A stretch of 64,000 nt of DNA from Dechloromonas hortensis (GTDB lineage Bacteria > Pseudomonadota > Gammaproteobacteria > Burkholderiales > Rhodocyclaceae). The translations under genes and the position numbers were made by a program. The stretch covers positions 62,001 to 126,000 of the forward strand of contig NZ_SSSQ01000010.1 of assembly GCF_009469765.1 (NCBI RefSeq). The letters run 5' to 3'. The notes beneath the pieces are model-generated. The model saw only the letters and a program-made list of their open reading frames with translations, was not told the DNA's origin and made no database searches. Positions 13,117 through 22,400 of the stretch are shown here, piece after piece. The first letter of the stretch is position 1, and every line of letters starts with the position of its first letter.

Positions 13117-15756
13117 TCAGTAGGCCAGTCGGTCATTGAAGGTAGCCGATGGTGGGGCTGACGTAAAGGCGGTGGCCGGGGCGGTCGCGTCGGCATCGCG
13201 CGAAAGGTGGGCGTTGCCGGCTTCGAGGAAATTGACGACGCTGGCGATGGCATGGTTCTGCGTTGGGGCGCCGGCGGGCAGCGCCCGGCCTGCCGCGATG
13301 GCAACCAGACGATGGCTGCCGGCGCCATTGACGGTCAATTTGCCGGGCATGGCCTGCAGCGGGTGGCTGATCTGGTAGAACAGCGTGTTGGCCCACTGGT
13401 TGCCTTTCCACCAGGTGGCGACATTGGGCAGCAGGAAGTCGCAGCGACTGGTCAGCCAGACGATGGGGGCGGCGCTGGCCGTGGTGCCGGAGAACAGGGT
13501 GTCGAGCTGGCTGGCCTGGCCGAGCAGGATGTTGATCAAGGCGCTGGTTTCGCCGATCGCGGTCGTCGCGCTGGCCAGGTTGGCGGCCGTTTGGTTGTCG
13601 ATGTAGGCCTGCAGCAGCTGGAGTGACTCATTTTTGCCGGTGATGCTGCTCAGTGCGTCACTGGCCGTCTTGTAGGCCGAGCTGTCGAGGACGCTGGCCT
13701 TGGCTGGGTCGGTGCCGGCGGCGACGGTGTTGGCCTTAGCTTGCGGAGCAATCAGCGCGGCATTGTCGGCAATGATTTTTGCCCATAAATCGACGTTGAC
13801 CGCAGCACTGCCCAGGAGGTCGGCATAGGGCGTGATGTCGGCTTGGCGGGGGCGTGGCGTCGCGGTGTCCTGCAACGTGAAGTTGGTCCGTGCCGTTTCG
13901 TAGGTCACCAAGACGGCGTTCAGGCTGGTGTGGCTGACATTGTTGTCGACCTGCTCGTTGGCAGCGATGGCGGTGGCCAGCGACGTAAGTGCACTGGTGG
14001 CCGTCGTGCTGGCGCTGTCGATTTGGCCGTAGTTGGCTGGCGTGGCCTGAGTGGCCAGGATGGCGCTGGCCAGGGCGCTGCTGGCATTGTTGCGGCGGGT
14101 GGTGACGTTGGGCACACCGGTCAGAATGGCGTCAACCGCCGCTTTGGTGCTGCTCAGTTGGGCGCTCAGGGCGTTCAGGTTGCCGGTGTTCTGTTCGCCT
14201 TGCAGCGTCGTCTGCAGGCTGCTGATTGGCCCAATCCAGAGGCTGACCGTACTGCTCAGGACGCTGACCCTGCTCGCCTCGATGCTGTCGCGCAGGGCTT
14301 TCAGCGCGGAGGACAGCGCGGCGGCAGCGCTTTGTGCCAATGCCTGCTTACCGGCGTCGCTCGGCGACATGACCGCCCCGGCGGCATAGTCATAGGCGAG
14401 GCTGGCCGCCATGCTGGCCGCGGCCAGGAAGGGCGTGATGTCGGTACGGGCGGTGGCGGTTGCGGTGAGTAACTGTTTCACTGCATCGCTGGCGAGCAGC
14501 CTTTCGCTGGCATTGGTCGCGTTGTCGAGCGAAGTGGCTTGGCGGGACAGCGCCCAGGGCATGACATCGATGCCCAGTTTGGCCAGCAGTTCGGGGAGCG
14601 GGTCGAAGAGGGGATCGGTGCCGTCGGTACTAGCACGGATTTTGACGCCATCGCTTACGCTGATTCTTGGTGGCTTGGTCAGGTCGTCGGTCGCATCGTT
14701 GATGCTGTCGTTGATCAGTTGCAGTTGGCCGTGCGCGGCATCGGCTGCCTGCTTGAGCTGGTTGGCCGTGCCGAAAATGGCGTCGAACAGGTTGCGTGCC
14801 TCTAGCAGGGCGGCACCCATGCTTTGCAGAGCGCTCAGTTGCTGGTTGGCATCGCTCGCCGTGCTGAGCGTGGTCTGGGCCAGCGTCAGCTTGGCGATAC
14901 TGTTCTGCAGGGCGGCTTCCGGGCCGCTGCCGGGCTGGGTGGTCGGGACCCGGCCGAACAGGCTGTTGGCGCGTCCTTCGCGATTGCTGGCGGAAAACGG
15001 CGCCGGCCACGGGTAGTGATGATCGCTATTGGCGGCGGAACTGGCGTGCTGCTCAAGACAGCTTCTGACTTCGTTCGCGATGCGCTTCTCGACGGCAGCC
15101 ATCAGTTCCTGGCGAGTGATGACCAGCACACTGTCGTTGAAGCTGTCGCTGGCCGGGCGGGTGACGTAGGTGTGGTCGTCGCCGTTGCCGTTTTCACCGT
15201 CGAGATAGTCGCCCGGCGCGTTCGAGGGCCGGTTCTGGCCGGTCAGCGGGCTGCGGGCGGCGATGATCAGGGCGACGATCTCGCTGCTGTTGCCATCGAC
15301 CGTCAGGCCGGGGGGCGTGTCGCTGTTGATCGGCTGCGCGTTGTCGTCGTCGCGCAGGGCCGGGGCCAGCACATACCAGAGACGGGTACCGGTATCGTCG
15401 GTCAGCTCGGGCAGGTCCAGCGTCACCCAGGGCAGCCAGCCGACATAGCTCGGGCATTGGGTCATGGCAAACATGTCGGCCTTGCCATCGCCGGGAATAT
15501 TGCTCAGGCCTGGGCTATTGGTGATCAGGTCCGGGCAGGGCAGGCTGCCCGGGCGGTTGTCGTCGGTGACGGCGCGGGCCAGCAGGGCCTCCTTGGCGCG
15601 GGCCAGCGTCGCGGCGAGCCGGCTGTCTTGTTGGGCGCGGCCGGCCTGGCTATTGGCGGTCCGGTACCAGGTGTAGCTGCCGGCCATGGCCAGCAGAACG
15701 AGCAGCATCCACAGCGCGACGCCCCGTTGTGACGCGAAGGGGGCGTGACGAGTCAT
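13117..15756 (-). CDS. Very large (879 aa) pseudopilin-like protein of the MSHA-type pilus cluster
   Basis: It begins with a prepilin-like leader and helix (SQRG, then VALWMLLVLLAMAG) that lacks Glu at +5, as in GspK-type tip pseudopilins. Residues ~45-225 share blocks with the 240-residue neighbour (SLPCPDL, GWLPWVTLDLPEL, LTVDG, SFND). Residues ~280-765 are an Ala/Ser/Thr/Gln-rich, probably helical region with no membrane segment. Residues ~770-879 repeat part of the N-terminal pattern (LTVNG, VAIAAGR, FLEAGNA, TFND). It is presumably exported and sits at the pilus tip or surface as a GspK/PilX-like protein; this is inference. The start overlaps the upstream stop by 4 bases. Confidence 0.7.
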   Translation of the reverse strand: MTRHAPFASQRGVALWMLLVLLAMAGSYTWYRTANSQAGRAQQDSRLAATLARAKEALLARAVTDDNRPGSLPCPDLITNSPGLSNIPGDGKADMFAMTQCPSYVGWLPWVTLDLPELTDDTGTRLWYVLAPALRDDDNAQPINSDTPPGLTVDGNSSEIVALIIAARSPLTGQNRPSNAPGDYLDGENGNGDDHTYVTRPASDSFNDSVLVITRQELMAAVEKRIANEVRSCLEQHASSAANSDHHYPWPAPFSASNREGRANSLFGRVPTTQPGSGPEAALQNSIAKLTLAQTTLSTASDANQQLSALQSMGAALLEARNLFDAIFGTANQLKQAADAAHGQLQLINDSINDATDDLTKPPRISVSDGVKIRASTDGTDPLFDPLPELLAKLGIDVMPWALSRQATSLDNATNASERLLASDAVKQLLTATATARTDITPFLAAASMAASLAYDYAAGAVMSPSDAGKQALAQSAAAALSSALKALRDSIEASRVSVLSSTVSLWIGPISSLQTTLQGEQNTGNLNALSAQLSSTKAAVDAILTGVPNVTTRRNNASSALASAILATQATPANYGQIDSASTTATSALTSLATAIAANEQVDNNVSHTSLNAVLVTYETARTNFTLQDTATPRPRQADITPYADLLGSAAVNVDLWAKIIADNAALIAPQAKANTVAAGTDPAKASVLDSSAYKTASDALSSITGKNESLQLLQAYIDNQTAANLASATTAIGETSALINILLGQASQLDTLFSGTTASAAPIVWLTSRCDFLLPNVATWWKGNQWANTLFYQISHPLQAMPGKLTVNGAGSHRLVAIAAGRALPAGAPTQNHAIASVVNFLEAGNAHLSRDADATAPATAFTSAPPSATFNDRLAY

Positions 15757-16133
15757 CGCGCCGTGCCGCCCGGCTTGATGATGATCCGGCCGCCACGCAG
15801 CAGGCCTTCGCGTTCGCCGGTGCCGGGGTAAACGGTGTCGCCGACCGGGACATTGGCGGCCGCGGCCGGTCCCGCGGCCTGGTTTTCTTCGCCGTTGATC
15901 CAGCGCGTGCGTCGGCCGTCGCTGCGCCGGATCTCGCCATTGACGGTCAGGCTGCTTTCACTGTCCAGCGGATTGGCTTGCAGGCCGGGGTTGAGCAGGC
16001 GCTGGCGATCGAGCGCGCTGCGCTGGCCCGGGGTCAGGAACAGGCGGCCGAGCGTTGCTTCCTCGGCGCTGGCCGGGGGCAGGGCCGAGAGCAGGGCGAG
16101 GAGAGCCAGCAAGGCGCGGACTGGCATGCTCAT
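15753..16133 (-). CDS. mshK: Small periplasmic MshK-like protein
   Basis: A 126-residue protein with a clear signal peptide ending in PASA (residues ~1-23) and a short mature part rich in polar residues, including LTVNGEIRRSDGRRTRWING. In MSHA clusters a small exported protein, MshK, follows mshI and mshJ, and this gene has that place. The symbol rests on gene order and size; sequence similarity cannot be judged by eye. GGAAAG precedes the ATG, which overlaps the upstream stop (ATGA). Confidence 0.6.
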   Translation of the reverse strand: MSMPVRALLALLALLSALPPASAEEATLGRLFLTPGQRSALDRQRLLNPGLQANPLDSESSLTVNGEIRRSDGRRTRWINGEENQAAGPAAAANVPVGDTVYPGTGEREGLLRGGRIIIKPGGTAR

Positions 16134-16741
16134 TTCTTTCCACTGGCGCGGCGGACGGTGATCCATTGCATCTCGCAGTCGGCAGTCAATTGCGCCAGCG
16201 TCTCGCGCGTGCTGCCCGGATTGCCAGCGTTGCCGATGCGCCCAAGCTTGCAATTCCGAACCAGAACCAGGGCTTTGGCATTCTTCTCGATCTGGCTCAG
16301 GAAATTCAACAAATCCTCCTCGTGCAGCAAGCGCAACTGCAGCCGCATCGGGCTGGCAAACCAAGCATAGGCGGCGCCGTCCACGTTTTCCAGCGGCACC
16401 TGAACGCCGAATTCGTAGTTCATGCCGGGGAGGCGCAGGGCTTGCTGGGTGGCGCGCAGCATTTCGATCCATTCCAGGCGTTTTTCCTCACCGCTGATAC
16501 CGGAAGCCTGCAATTGCTGGAAAGTCTGTGCCCTGTCCTTCAGTTCCTGTTCCTCGATGCGGACCTGGCGCAGGCGTTGTTCGACCTGCCCCTTGCGGTT
16601 GGCGGCGCTGTTCCGTTCCTGTTCCGCCTTTTGGGCTTCGCCCATGCTCCACCAGGCGATCAGGCCGGCGATGGCGAGCAGCAGTACGGCGGCCAGCAGC
16701 GGCAGGCGAATCTTGACGAGGTCGTGGACGGCGAACTTCAT
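16130..16741 (-). CDS. mshJ: PilO/MshJ-like inner-membrane pilus assembly protein
   Basis: A 203-residue protein with a short cytoplasmic tail, one membrane helix (about residues 12-31), a coiled-coil stretch (~35-85) and a compact C-terminal domain. This is the architecture of PilO/MshJ/GspM, which links the cytoplasmic PilM/N ring to the secretin across the periplasm. It directly follows the fused PilM/PilN-like gene with an ATGA overlap, as expected. Two cysteines near the C-terminus (NCKL, DCEM) could pair in the periplasm. Confidence 0.75.
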   Translation of the reverse strand: MKFAVHDLVKIRLPLLAAVLLLAIAGLIAWWSMGEAQKAEQERNSAANRKGQVEQRLRQVRIEEQELKDRAQTFQQLQASGISGEEKRLEWIEMLRATQQALRLPGMNYEFGVQVPLENVDGAAYAWFASPMRLQLRLLHEEDLLNFLSQIEKNAKALVLVRNCKLGRIGNAGNPGSTRETLAQLTADCEMQWITVRRASGKK

Positions 16742-18252
16742 GGGCCGAGCTTTCGGCTGATCTGCAGCGTGAATTTGCGCGGCTGGTCGTTGTCGTCTTC
16801 ACTGTCGCCGCCGCGCAGCGTGCGTCCGGATTCGATTTCAAAGGGTTGTTGCGTCACGGTCACTGTGCCGGCCGGGTCGCTCCGCAACAGTTCGACGAAC
16901 TCTTCGAGGGTGTTCAGGACCTGCCGGGTGGTGGCGCCTCGTTCAAGGTGGATGGCGGCGCGCACCGTGGTGATTTCTTCGTCGCCGGCGATGATTGCTG
17001 CGGTCGACGGCCCGGAAGTGCCAATTTTCCATTCAAGCCCTTCCAGTTCGATGGCCGGCATCCGGTTCAAGGCCTGGCCAAGGGCGCGGTAAGCCGGGCC
17101 GGGCTGGCGCTGCTGCTGGCGCAGGTCGCGATGCCGGTCGGTCAGGCGGCGCAGGGTGTCGTTATCGATGCCCAGTTGCGGAAAGGTGGCGGAGATTTCC
17201 TGATAGCGCCAGTTGAGGTCGGACTCGCTGGTGATCAATTGTTGCGTTTCAAGGCGCAGGGTATGGGTCCGGTAGATTTCCTTGGCGGCGAACAGGGCGC
17301 CACCGAGCAGGGCGATGACGCCGATGCCGATCAGCCCCTGGCGGATCTGGGAGAGCCGGAAGTCATGGCGGTAGGTTTCGCCGGCGAACTGCTGGGCGGG
17401 GGGGGCGGTAGCCAGCAGATGCAGGAAGAGCAGATCGCTGCGGCTGTCGCCGGGCAGCGTCTTCAGTTTCAGTTGGCGGGCCGCATCGTGGCTGTCGATG
17501 ATCGTGAAGTTGAGGTGGCCGTGATCGGGGCAGGTCTTCATGATGGCCGGGATGGCCTGCGGATGGGCAATCATGAAAACGGGCAGGACTTCCTCACGGC
17601 CGACCAGGCGTTGGCCGATCAGGTATTGCTGCAGCTTGCCGGCTTCGGCAGCAAAACTGTTGGCGATGCCGGCAATGCTGCTGTCGACGAGCGGCGCCAT
17701 CCGGGAAAAAAGCGGCTGGCCATTGACCAGGTAGGTTTCGCGGATCGAGTGGTCCTGCAAGGTGAGCAGCAGATAGCGCCCCTGCCCAAACCCCAGCTTT
17801 TTCAGCAGTTGACCGCCGAGCTGGGCAACGGTGTAGACGCCGGCCAGCGGCGCTTCGGCTTCCTTGATGCGTTGCAGCCAGGGCTCGAAATGGGCCGGAT
17901 TGGTCAGCGCCGAGAGCAGCAGCTTTTCGTTCTTGCGCTTGCGCTTTTCGTAACCGAGCGAGATTGCGGCGGCCAATGGCGTGCCGAGGAAATGCTGGCC
18001 GATCCTGCGGGTGATCAACGCCTGACGGTCGCTGCCCTGCAGGAAGGGAATCGTTTCGAGAACGTGACCTTCCTCGGCGACGTTGGCGAGCAGGTGGAAA
18101 TGGCTGCGGCCATGCTCGGCCAGGTATTCGGCAAAACGGTCCAGCCCGCCCTGGTCGGCCTCGAAGCTGCCTTCCGGCAACAGTTGCCCCTGCTGCCAGG
18201 CAAAGGCCGAGAGGCGGTGCGTGTTGAGGTAGAGGAGGCGGCGGGCGATCAC
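16738..18252 (-). CDS. mshI: MshI-like pilus assembly protein (PilM-PilN type fusion)
   Basis: A 504-residue protein. Residues ~1-290 are soluble and look like the actin-like PilM/GspL cytoplasmic domain. A single membrane helix follows (~305-325, IGIGVIALLGGALFAAKEIY), then a periplasmic PilN-like part with a coiled coil (~330-390) and a globular end. PilM and PilN are separate genes in ordinary type IVa pilus operons; one fused chain is typical of MshI/GspL. It overlaps both neighbours by ATGA-type junctions, or nearly so. It probably couples the ATPase to the periplasmic ring. Confidence 0.75.
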   Translation of the reverse strand: MIARRLLYLNTHRLSAFAWQQGQLLPEGSFEADQGGLDRFAEYLAEHGRSHFHLLANVAEEGHVLETIPFLQGSDRQALITRRIGQHFLGTPLAAAISLGYEKRKRKNEKLLLSALTNPAHFEPWLQRIKEAEAPLAGVYTVAQLGGQLLKKLGFGQGRYLLLTLQDHSIRETYLVNGQPLFSRMAPLVDSSIAGIANSFAAEAGKLQQYLIGQRLVGREEVLPVFMIAHPQAIPAIMKTCPDHGHLNFTIIDSHDAARQLKLKTLPGDSRSDLLFLHLLATAPPAQQFAGETYRHDFRLSQIRQGLIGIGVIALLGGALFAAKEIYRTHTLRLETQQLITSESDLNWRYQEISATFPQLGIDNDTLRRLTDRHRDLRQQQRQPGPAYRALGQALNRMPAIELEGLEWKIGTSGPSTAAIIAGDEEITTVRAAIHLERGATTRQVLNTLEEFVELLRSDPAGTVTVTQQPFEIESGRTLRGGDSEDDNDQPRKFTLQISRKLGP

Positions 18253-19448
18253 GTTTTGATCTTGCTGATGACATCGTAAATGGGGCCGAGAACCGACAGC
18301 ATAATCCAGCCCAGCATGGCGCCCATAAACAGCGTCAGCATCGGTTCGATCATCGCCTGCGCCTTGCCGACCGATTCCTTGACGTCGCGGTTGTAGAAGT
18401 AGCTGACGTTGAGCAGCGCCTTGTCCAGGCCGCCGGTGCTTTCGCCGACCCGCAGCATGCGGACGACGAGCGGCGGGAAGAGACCGACATCATGAAAGGC
18501 GGCGGCAACGTTGCGTCCTTCGCGGATCGACTGCTCGACCCGTTGCAGGGCCTGGCGGACGACGCGATTGCCGACGATGCTTTGCGTCGTCCGGATCGAC
18601 TCGAGGATCGGGATGCCGGAGGCGTAGAGCATGGCGAAGGTGCTGGCAAAGCGCGACAGGATGATTTTCTTGAGAATCGGGCCAACGACCGGCAGGCGCA
18701 GCTTGAGGCCATCCATGCGGAGGCGGGCCAAGGGGTTGCGGCGCAGGATCAGTTGTCCGGCGACGACGGCGATGACCGGCGCGACAAGAAAGAGAAACCA
18801 GTAGTTGACCAGCAGGTCGGAGACGAAAAACAGCACCTTGGTCTGCGTCGGCAAGGTTTGCCCCATGTTGCGGACGAACAGCTTGAGCTGCGGCACCATG
18901 TAGATCATCAGGAAAAAGGTGGCGGCGAGCACGATGCTGGCGACGAAGGCCGGGTACATCAGCAGCTTCTTGGTGTTGGAAGCCAGTTCGTCTTCCCATT
19001 TCATCGATTCGGTCAGGCTGGCCAGCACCTCGGGCAACTGGCCGCTGGCTTCGCCGGCGCGAATCAGGTTGATGAAGACCTGGCTGAACACGTCGGGATG
19101 CGCGCTCATCGCCTGCGATAGCGTCTGGCCGCCTTCGATGCTTTCGATCAGGCCGGCGATCACTTCGCGGAAGCGCGGGTGTTCCAGCGAATCGCGCAGG
19201 TCGGTCAGGCTCTCCAGGATGGGTACGCCGGCCCGCGTCAGCTGGTCGAGATGGAAGCAGAAGTTGATCAGTTCCGGGCGGGGGATGCTGCGCCCGCCAA
19301 ACAGCTTGCGCTGCAGCACCGGGTTGCCGATGACCAGATCGAGCTCCATCCGTTTCAGGCGCATTTCGAGGTCGACGACATTGATTGCGTCGAGCCGTCC
19401 GAACACCATACGGCCTTCTGCGCTGACTGCCTTGTAGTCGAACAGCAT
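18249..19448 (-). CDS. mshG: MshG, GspF/PilC-family inner-membrane platform protein
   Basis: A 399-residue protein with the two T2SSF repeats (about residues 65-190 and 270-390) and three membrane helices (~170, ~220 and ~375). Signature stretches include LTRAGVPILESL and its repeat copy LYASGIPILESI. It is the membrane platform on which pilins are assembled, driven by the ATPase encoded 2 bases upstream. It lacks the longer N-terminal region of some PilC proteins, fitting MshG. Confidence 0.88.
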   Translation of the reverse strand: MLFDYKAVSAEGRMVFGRLDAINVVDLEMRLKRMELDLVIGNPVLQRKLFGGRSIPRPELINFCFHLDQLTRAGVPILESLTDLRDSLEHPRFREVIAGLIESIEGGQTLSQAMSAHPDVFSQVFINLIRAGEASGQLPEVLASLTESMKWEDELASNTKKLLMYPAFVASIVLAATFFLMIYMVPQLKLFVRNMGQTLPTQTKVLFFVSDLLVNYWFLFLVAPVIAVVAGQLILRRNPLARLRMDGLKLRLPVVGPILKKIILSRFASTFAMLYASGIPILESIRTTQSIVGNRVVRQALQRVEQSIREGRNVAAAFHDVGLFPPLVVRMLRVGESTGGLDKALLNVSYFYNRDVKESVGKAQAMIEPMLTLFMGAMLGWIMLSVLGPIYDVISKIKT

Positions 19449-19450
19449 GG

Positions 19451-21157
19451 CTACATCCGGTCGGTCAGGTCGACGACGCGGCCGAGTTCCTCGAGCGAGG
19501 TCGTGCCGTTCATGACGCGGCGCAGGCCGTCGTCGGCCAGGGTCGTGAAGCCTTGGAGCAAGGCCCGGCTGCGGATTTCATGGGTGGTGGCACGGCGGGC
19601 GATCAGCTCGTCGATGCCGCTGTCGACGCGGAGCAGTTCCATGATCGCGATCCGGCCGCGGTAGCCCTGGAAGTCGCAAAGCTCGCAGCCGCTTGGCCGG
19701 AACAGGATGGGGTGCGGTGCGTCCGGGCCGGTGCCGAGCAGGCGGATTTCATGCGGCTCGGCCAGATAGGGCGACTTGCAGTGTTCGCACAGGCGACGGA
19801 TCAGGCGCTGGGCAACGATGCCGATGATGTTGCCGGCCATGATGTCGGGCAGCACGCCGATGTCGAGCAGGCGGGGAATGGCGCCGATCGCCGAGTTGGT
19901 GTGCAGCGTGGTGTACACCTGGTGGCCGGTCATCGCCGCGCGGAAGGCCATTTCGGCGGTTTCGGCATCGCGCACCTCGCCGACCAGGATGACGTCCGGG
20001 TCCTGGCGCATCATTGAGCGGATGCCGTTGGCGAAATCGAGCTTGGCCGTTTCCGAGACCGAGGTCTGGCGAACCATCGCCATCGGATATTCGACCGGGT
20101 CTTCGAGGGTCATGATGTGGATGCCCTCGTTGTTGATGTGATTGAGCACCGAATACAGCGTCGTCGTCTTGCCGCTGCCGGTCGGGCCGGTGACCAGGAT
20201 GATGCCTTCCGGCCGGGCGATCATCAGCTTCAGTTGCTGCAGGTGTTCGTCGGACAGGCCGAGGCCTTCGAGCGGCACGATGCCTTTTTGCCGGTCGAGA
20301 ATGCGCAGCACGATGTTCTCGCCGTGGATGGTCGGCTGGCTGGCGACGCGGAAATCGATGGCGCGGCCGGAGACGCTGAGGCCGATGCGGCCGTCCTGTG
20401 GCGCCCGCATCTCGGCGATGTTCATGCCGGACAGCACCTTGATGCGTACCGTCATCGCCGGCCAGTAGGATTTATGCAGGGCGCGGATCTGGCGCAGCAT
20501 GCCGTCGATGCGGTAGCGGATGCGCAGGAAGTTGGCTTCCGGCTCGAAGTGGATGTCGGAGGCTTCGCGCTTGACCGCATCGGTCAGGATCGAGTCGATC
20601 AGGCGGACAACCGGCTGGCTGTACTCGTCATCGGTGGCCGACAGGCTCTTCCAGTCGATTTCGCCGGTTTCGATCTCGTGCAGGATGCCGTCGATCGACA
20701 GTTCATAACCGTAATACTGGTCGATGGCGCGGTCGATCTCGGATTCGCCGGCGAGCAGCGTCTCGATCTCGGTGCCTTCCTCGAGCAGCGTCCGGACGCG
20801 GTCGAGGCCGACGATGTCGTTGATGTCGGAGATGGCCAGGGTCAGGCGCTGGCTCGGCCGGTCGTAGTCGAGCGGCAGCAGGTGATAGCGCTTGGCCAGG
20901 TCGCGCGGCACCAGTTTGAGGGCTTGCGGGTCGATCACCGCGTGCGTCAGATCGATGCTCTGCTTGCCCAGGCTTTCGGAAAGCGCCTGGCGCAAGGTCG
21001 CTTCCGAGACGAAGCCGAGCGAGACGAGCAGCTTGCCGATCGGCTGGTTCAGCTTCATCTGCTCGAGCAGTGCGATGCGCAACTGGTCTTCCGAGAGGAT
21101 GCCTTCGGAGATCAGGATCTGGCCGAGCGGCCGGTGCTGCATGGCTGACGTACTCAT
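19451..21157 (-). CDS. mshE: MshE, pilus extension ATPase (GspE/PilB family)
   Basis: A 568-residue assembly ATPase. The N-terminal T2SSE_N/MshEN region (~1-150) is followed by the ATPase core with GPTGSGKTT (Walker A near residue 322), MTLEDPVEYP (Asp box), ILVGEVRD (Walker B) and TLHTN (His box). A tetracysteine zinc motif is visible (CEHC, then CELC). MshE N-terminal domains bind c-di-GMP in Vibrio through a conserved RLGxxL-like pattern; RPLGQIL at residues ~9-15 resembles it, so c-di-GMP control of this pilus is plausible. Confidence 0.92.
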   Translation of the reverse strand: MSTSAMQHRPLGQILISEGILSEDQLRIALLEQMKLNQPIGKLLVSLGFVSEATLRQALSESLGKQSIDLTHAVIDPQALKLVPRDLAKRYHLLPLDYDRPSQRLTLAISDINDIVGLDRVRTLLEEGTEIETLLAGESEIDRAIDQYYGYELSIDGILHEIETGEIDWKSLSATDDEYSQPVVRLIDSILTDAVKREASDIHFEPEANFLRIRYRIDGMLRQIRALHKSYWPAMTVRIKVLSGMNIAEMRAPQDGRIGLSVSGRAIDFRVASQPTIHGENIVLRILDRQKGIVPLEGLGLSDEHLQQLKLMIARPEGIILVTGPTGSGKTTTLYSVLNHINNEGIHIMTLEDPVEYPMAMVRQTSVSETAKLDFANGIRSMMRQDPDVILVGEVRDAETAEMAFRAAMTGHQVYTTLHTNSAIGAIPRLLDIGVLPDIMAGNIIGIVAQRLIRRLCEHCKSPYLAEPHEIRLLGTGPDAPHPILFRPSGCELCDFQGYRGRIAIMELLRVDSGIDELIARRATTHEIRSRALLQGFTTLADDGLRRVMNGTTSLEELGRVVDLTDRM

Positions 21158-21164
21158 GGTCGGC

Positions 21165-22391
21165 TCAGGGCTGGAGTTCGCTCAGCCGTTTTCGCACCGG
21201 CTCGCGCTCGAAGGCGGCCGGGCGCTTGTCGGCGGCCTCCAGCGCCAGCCGGTAATGCTGGGCGGCCAGTTTGCCCTGGCGGATGTGATCGAGGCTGATC
21301 GCCAGATTGAACAGGTAATCCGGGTTGTCGCCATCCGCCGCGACGGCGTTGAAATAGACCTGCTGTGCTTCGGCCCAGCGTTGCTGGCGGGCGTAGAGAT
21401 TGCCCAGGGCGAAATTGAGCTGGGCAGATTCAGGCTGGGCGGCGAGCAGCGACTTCAGGCGGCTCTCGGTATTCTGTGGGTCGGCGCCGGCATTGGCGCC
21501 GTTCAGGGTAGCCGCCTGGACGGCCGGGTCGCTCGGATTGGCGACCAGCGCGCGCTGATAGAGGCGTTCGGCATCGCCGGGGCGGCCCTGGCGCTGGGCA
21601 ATGGCGGCCAGGGCGAGCAGGGCGTCGGTATTGTTCGGGTCGCGCTGCAGGGCCTGTTCGTAATCGCGGCGGGCCAGTTCAAGCTCGTTGCGCTGAATGT
21701 TGGCATAGCCGCGGAGCTGGTTGTTGTCGACCTCGGGGCGGCTGCGGGTCAGGCGAATTGTCTCGGCCGGCGGACTCTCCGGTTCGCTGGTCGGCATCGT
21801 CCGCGCGGGGCGGGCTGGTGCCGGGGGCGGTGAGGTGAACAGCGAGGTTTCGGGGGCGATGGCTGCGGTCGACGGCACTGAAGGGGGCAAAACCACGGGC
21901 ACGGCCGGGGCCGGGGTCGCCCCCTGATTTACCGCTACGCTCGGGGCCGGGGAGGGGGCGCTTGGTCGCAGGCTGTTGTTGCCGATGTTCAGAACCTGAT
22001 AGGCCACGTAGCCGCCGATGCCGAGGCCGGCCACGCCGAGGATGCCGAGGGCAATCCACAGGGGCTGGCGCGAAGGGGGGGCATCGACCTGCTTGGCGGC
22101 AAAGGCGTTGCGCACGGCTTCGCGGTCGGCCTGGGCGCTTTTCTGCTGGCTGGTCGCCGGTTTGGGTTGGGCTTGGCCGGGACGGATGGCGCTGCTGGCC
22201 AGTTCGGCATCGACCGCGTCGATGTGGGCCGCCAGGTCGGGCAAGGGGCTGTTCTGGGCGCGGGGCGCCGGTGGTGCCAGCGGTTCCAGGCCGAGCAGGT
22301 CGGCTGCCGCCGGGTCCTTGCCGCTCAGGCTGCGTGCCGCTTCCTGCTTGCTTGTCTCGGCCCGCTTCAGGGCATCCATCAGCAGACTCAT
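21165..22391 (-). CDS. mshN: MshN-like TPR protein
   Basis: A 408-residue protein starting MSLLMDALKRAE, a stretch typical of MshN/GspA-associated proteins. A cytoplasmic Ala/Pro-rich region is followed by one membrane helix (~112-130), a Pro/Ala-rich linker, and tetratricopeptide repeats (~230-395). The repeats include LARRDYEQALQRDPNNTDAL, and the layout suggests a periplasmic TPR scaffold anchored in the inner membrane. In MSHA clusters mshN lies beside mshL and mshE, as here. Confidence 0.8.
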   Translation of the reverse strand: MSLLMDALKRAETSKQEAARSLSGKDPAAADLLGLEPLAPPAPRAQNSPLPDLAAHIDAVDAELASSAIRPGQAQPKPATSQQKSAQADREAVRNAFAAKQVDAPPSRQPLWIALGILGVAGLGIGGYVAYQVLNIGNNSLRPSAPSPAPSVAVNQGATPAPAVPVVLPPSVPSTAAIAPETSLFTSPPPAPARPARTMPTSEPESPPAETIRLTRSRPEVDNNQLRGYANIQRNELELARRDYEQALQRDPNNTDALLALAAIAQRQGRPGDAERLYQRALVANPSDPAVQAATLNGANAGADPQNTESRLKSLLAAQPESAQLNFALGNLYARQQRWAEAQQVYFNAVAADGDNPDYLFNLAISLDHIRQGKLAAQHYRLALEAADKRPAAFEREPVRKRLSELQP

Positions 22392-22400
22392 TGCCGGCGC

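Noticed and set aside
13843..15732. Long open frames on the plus strand opposite the large pseudopilin gene
   Set aside because: They have odd composition, no ribosome sites and no family-like sequence. They mirror a GC-rich gene on the minus strand that has a signal helix and operon overlaps.
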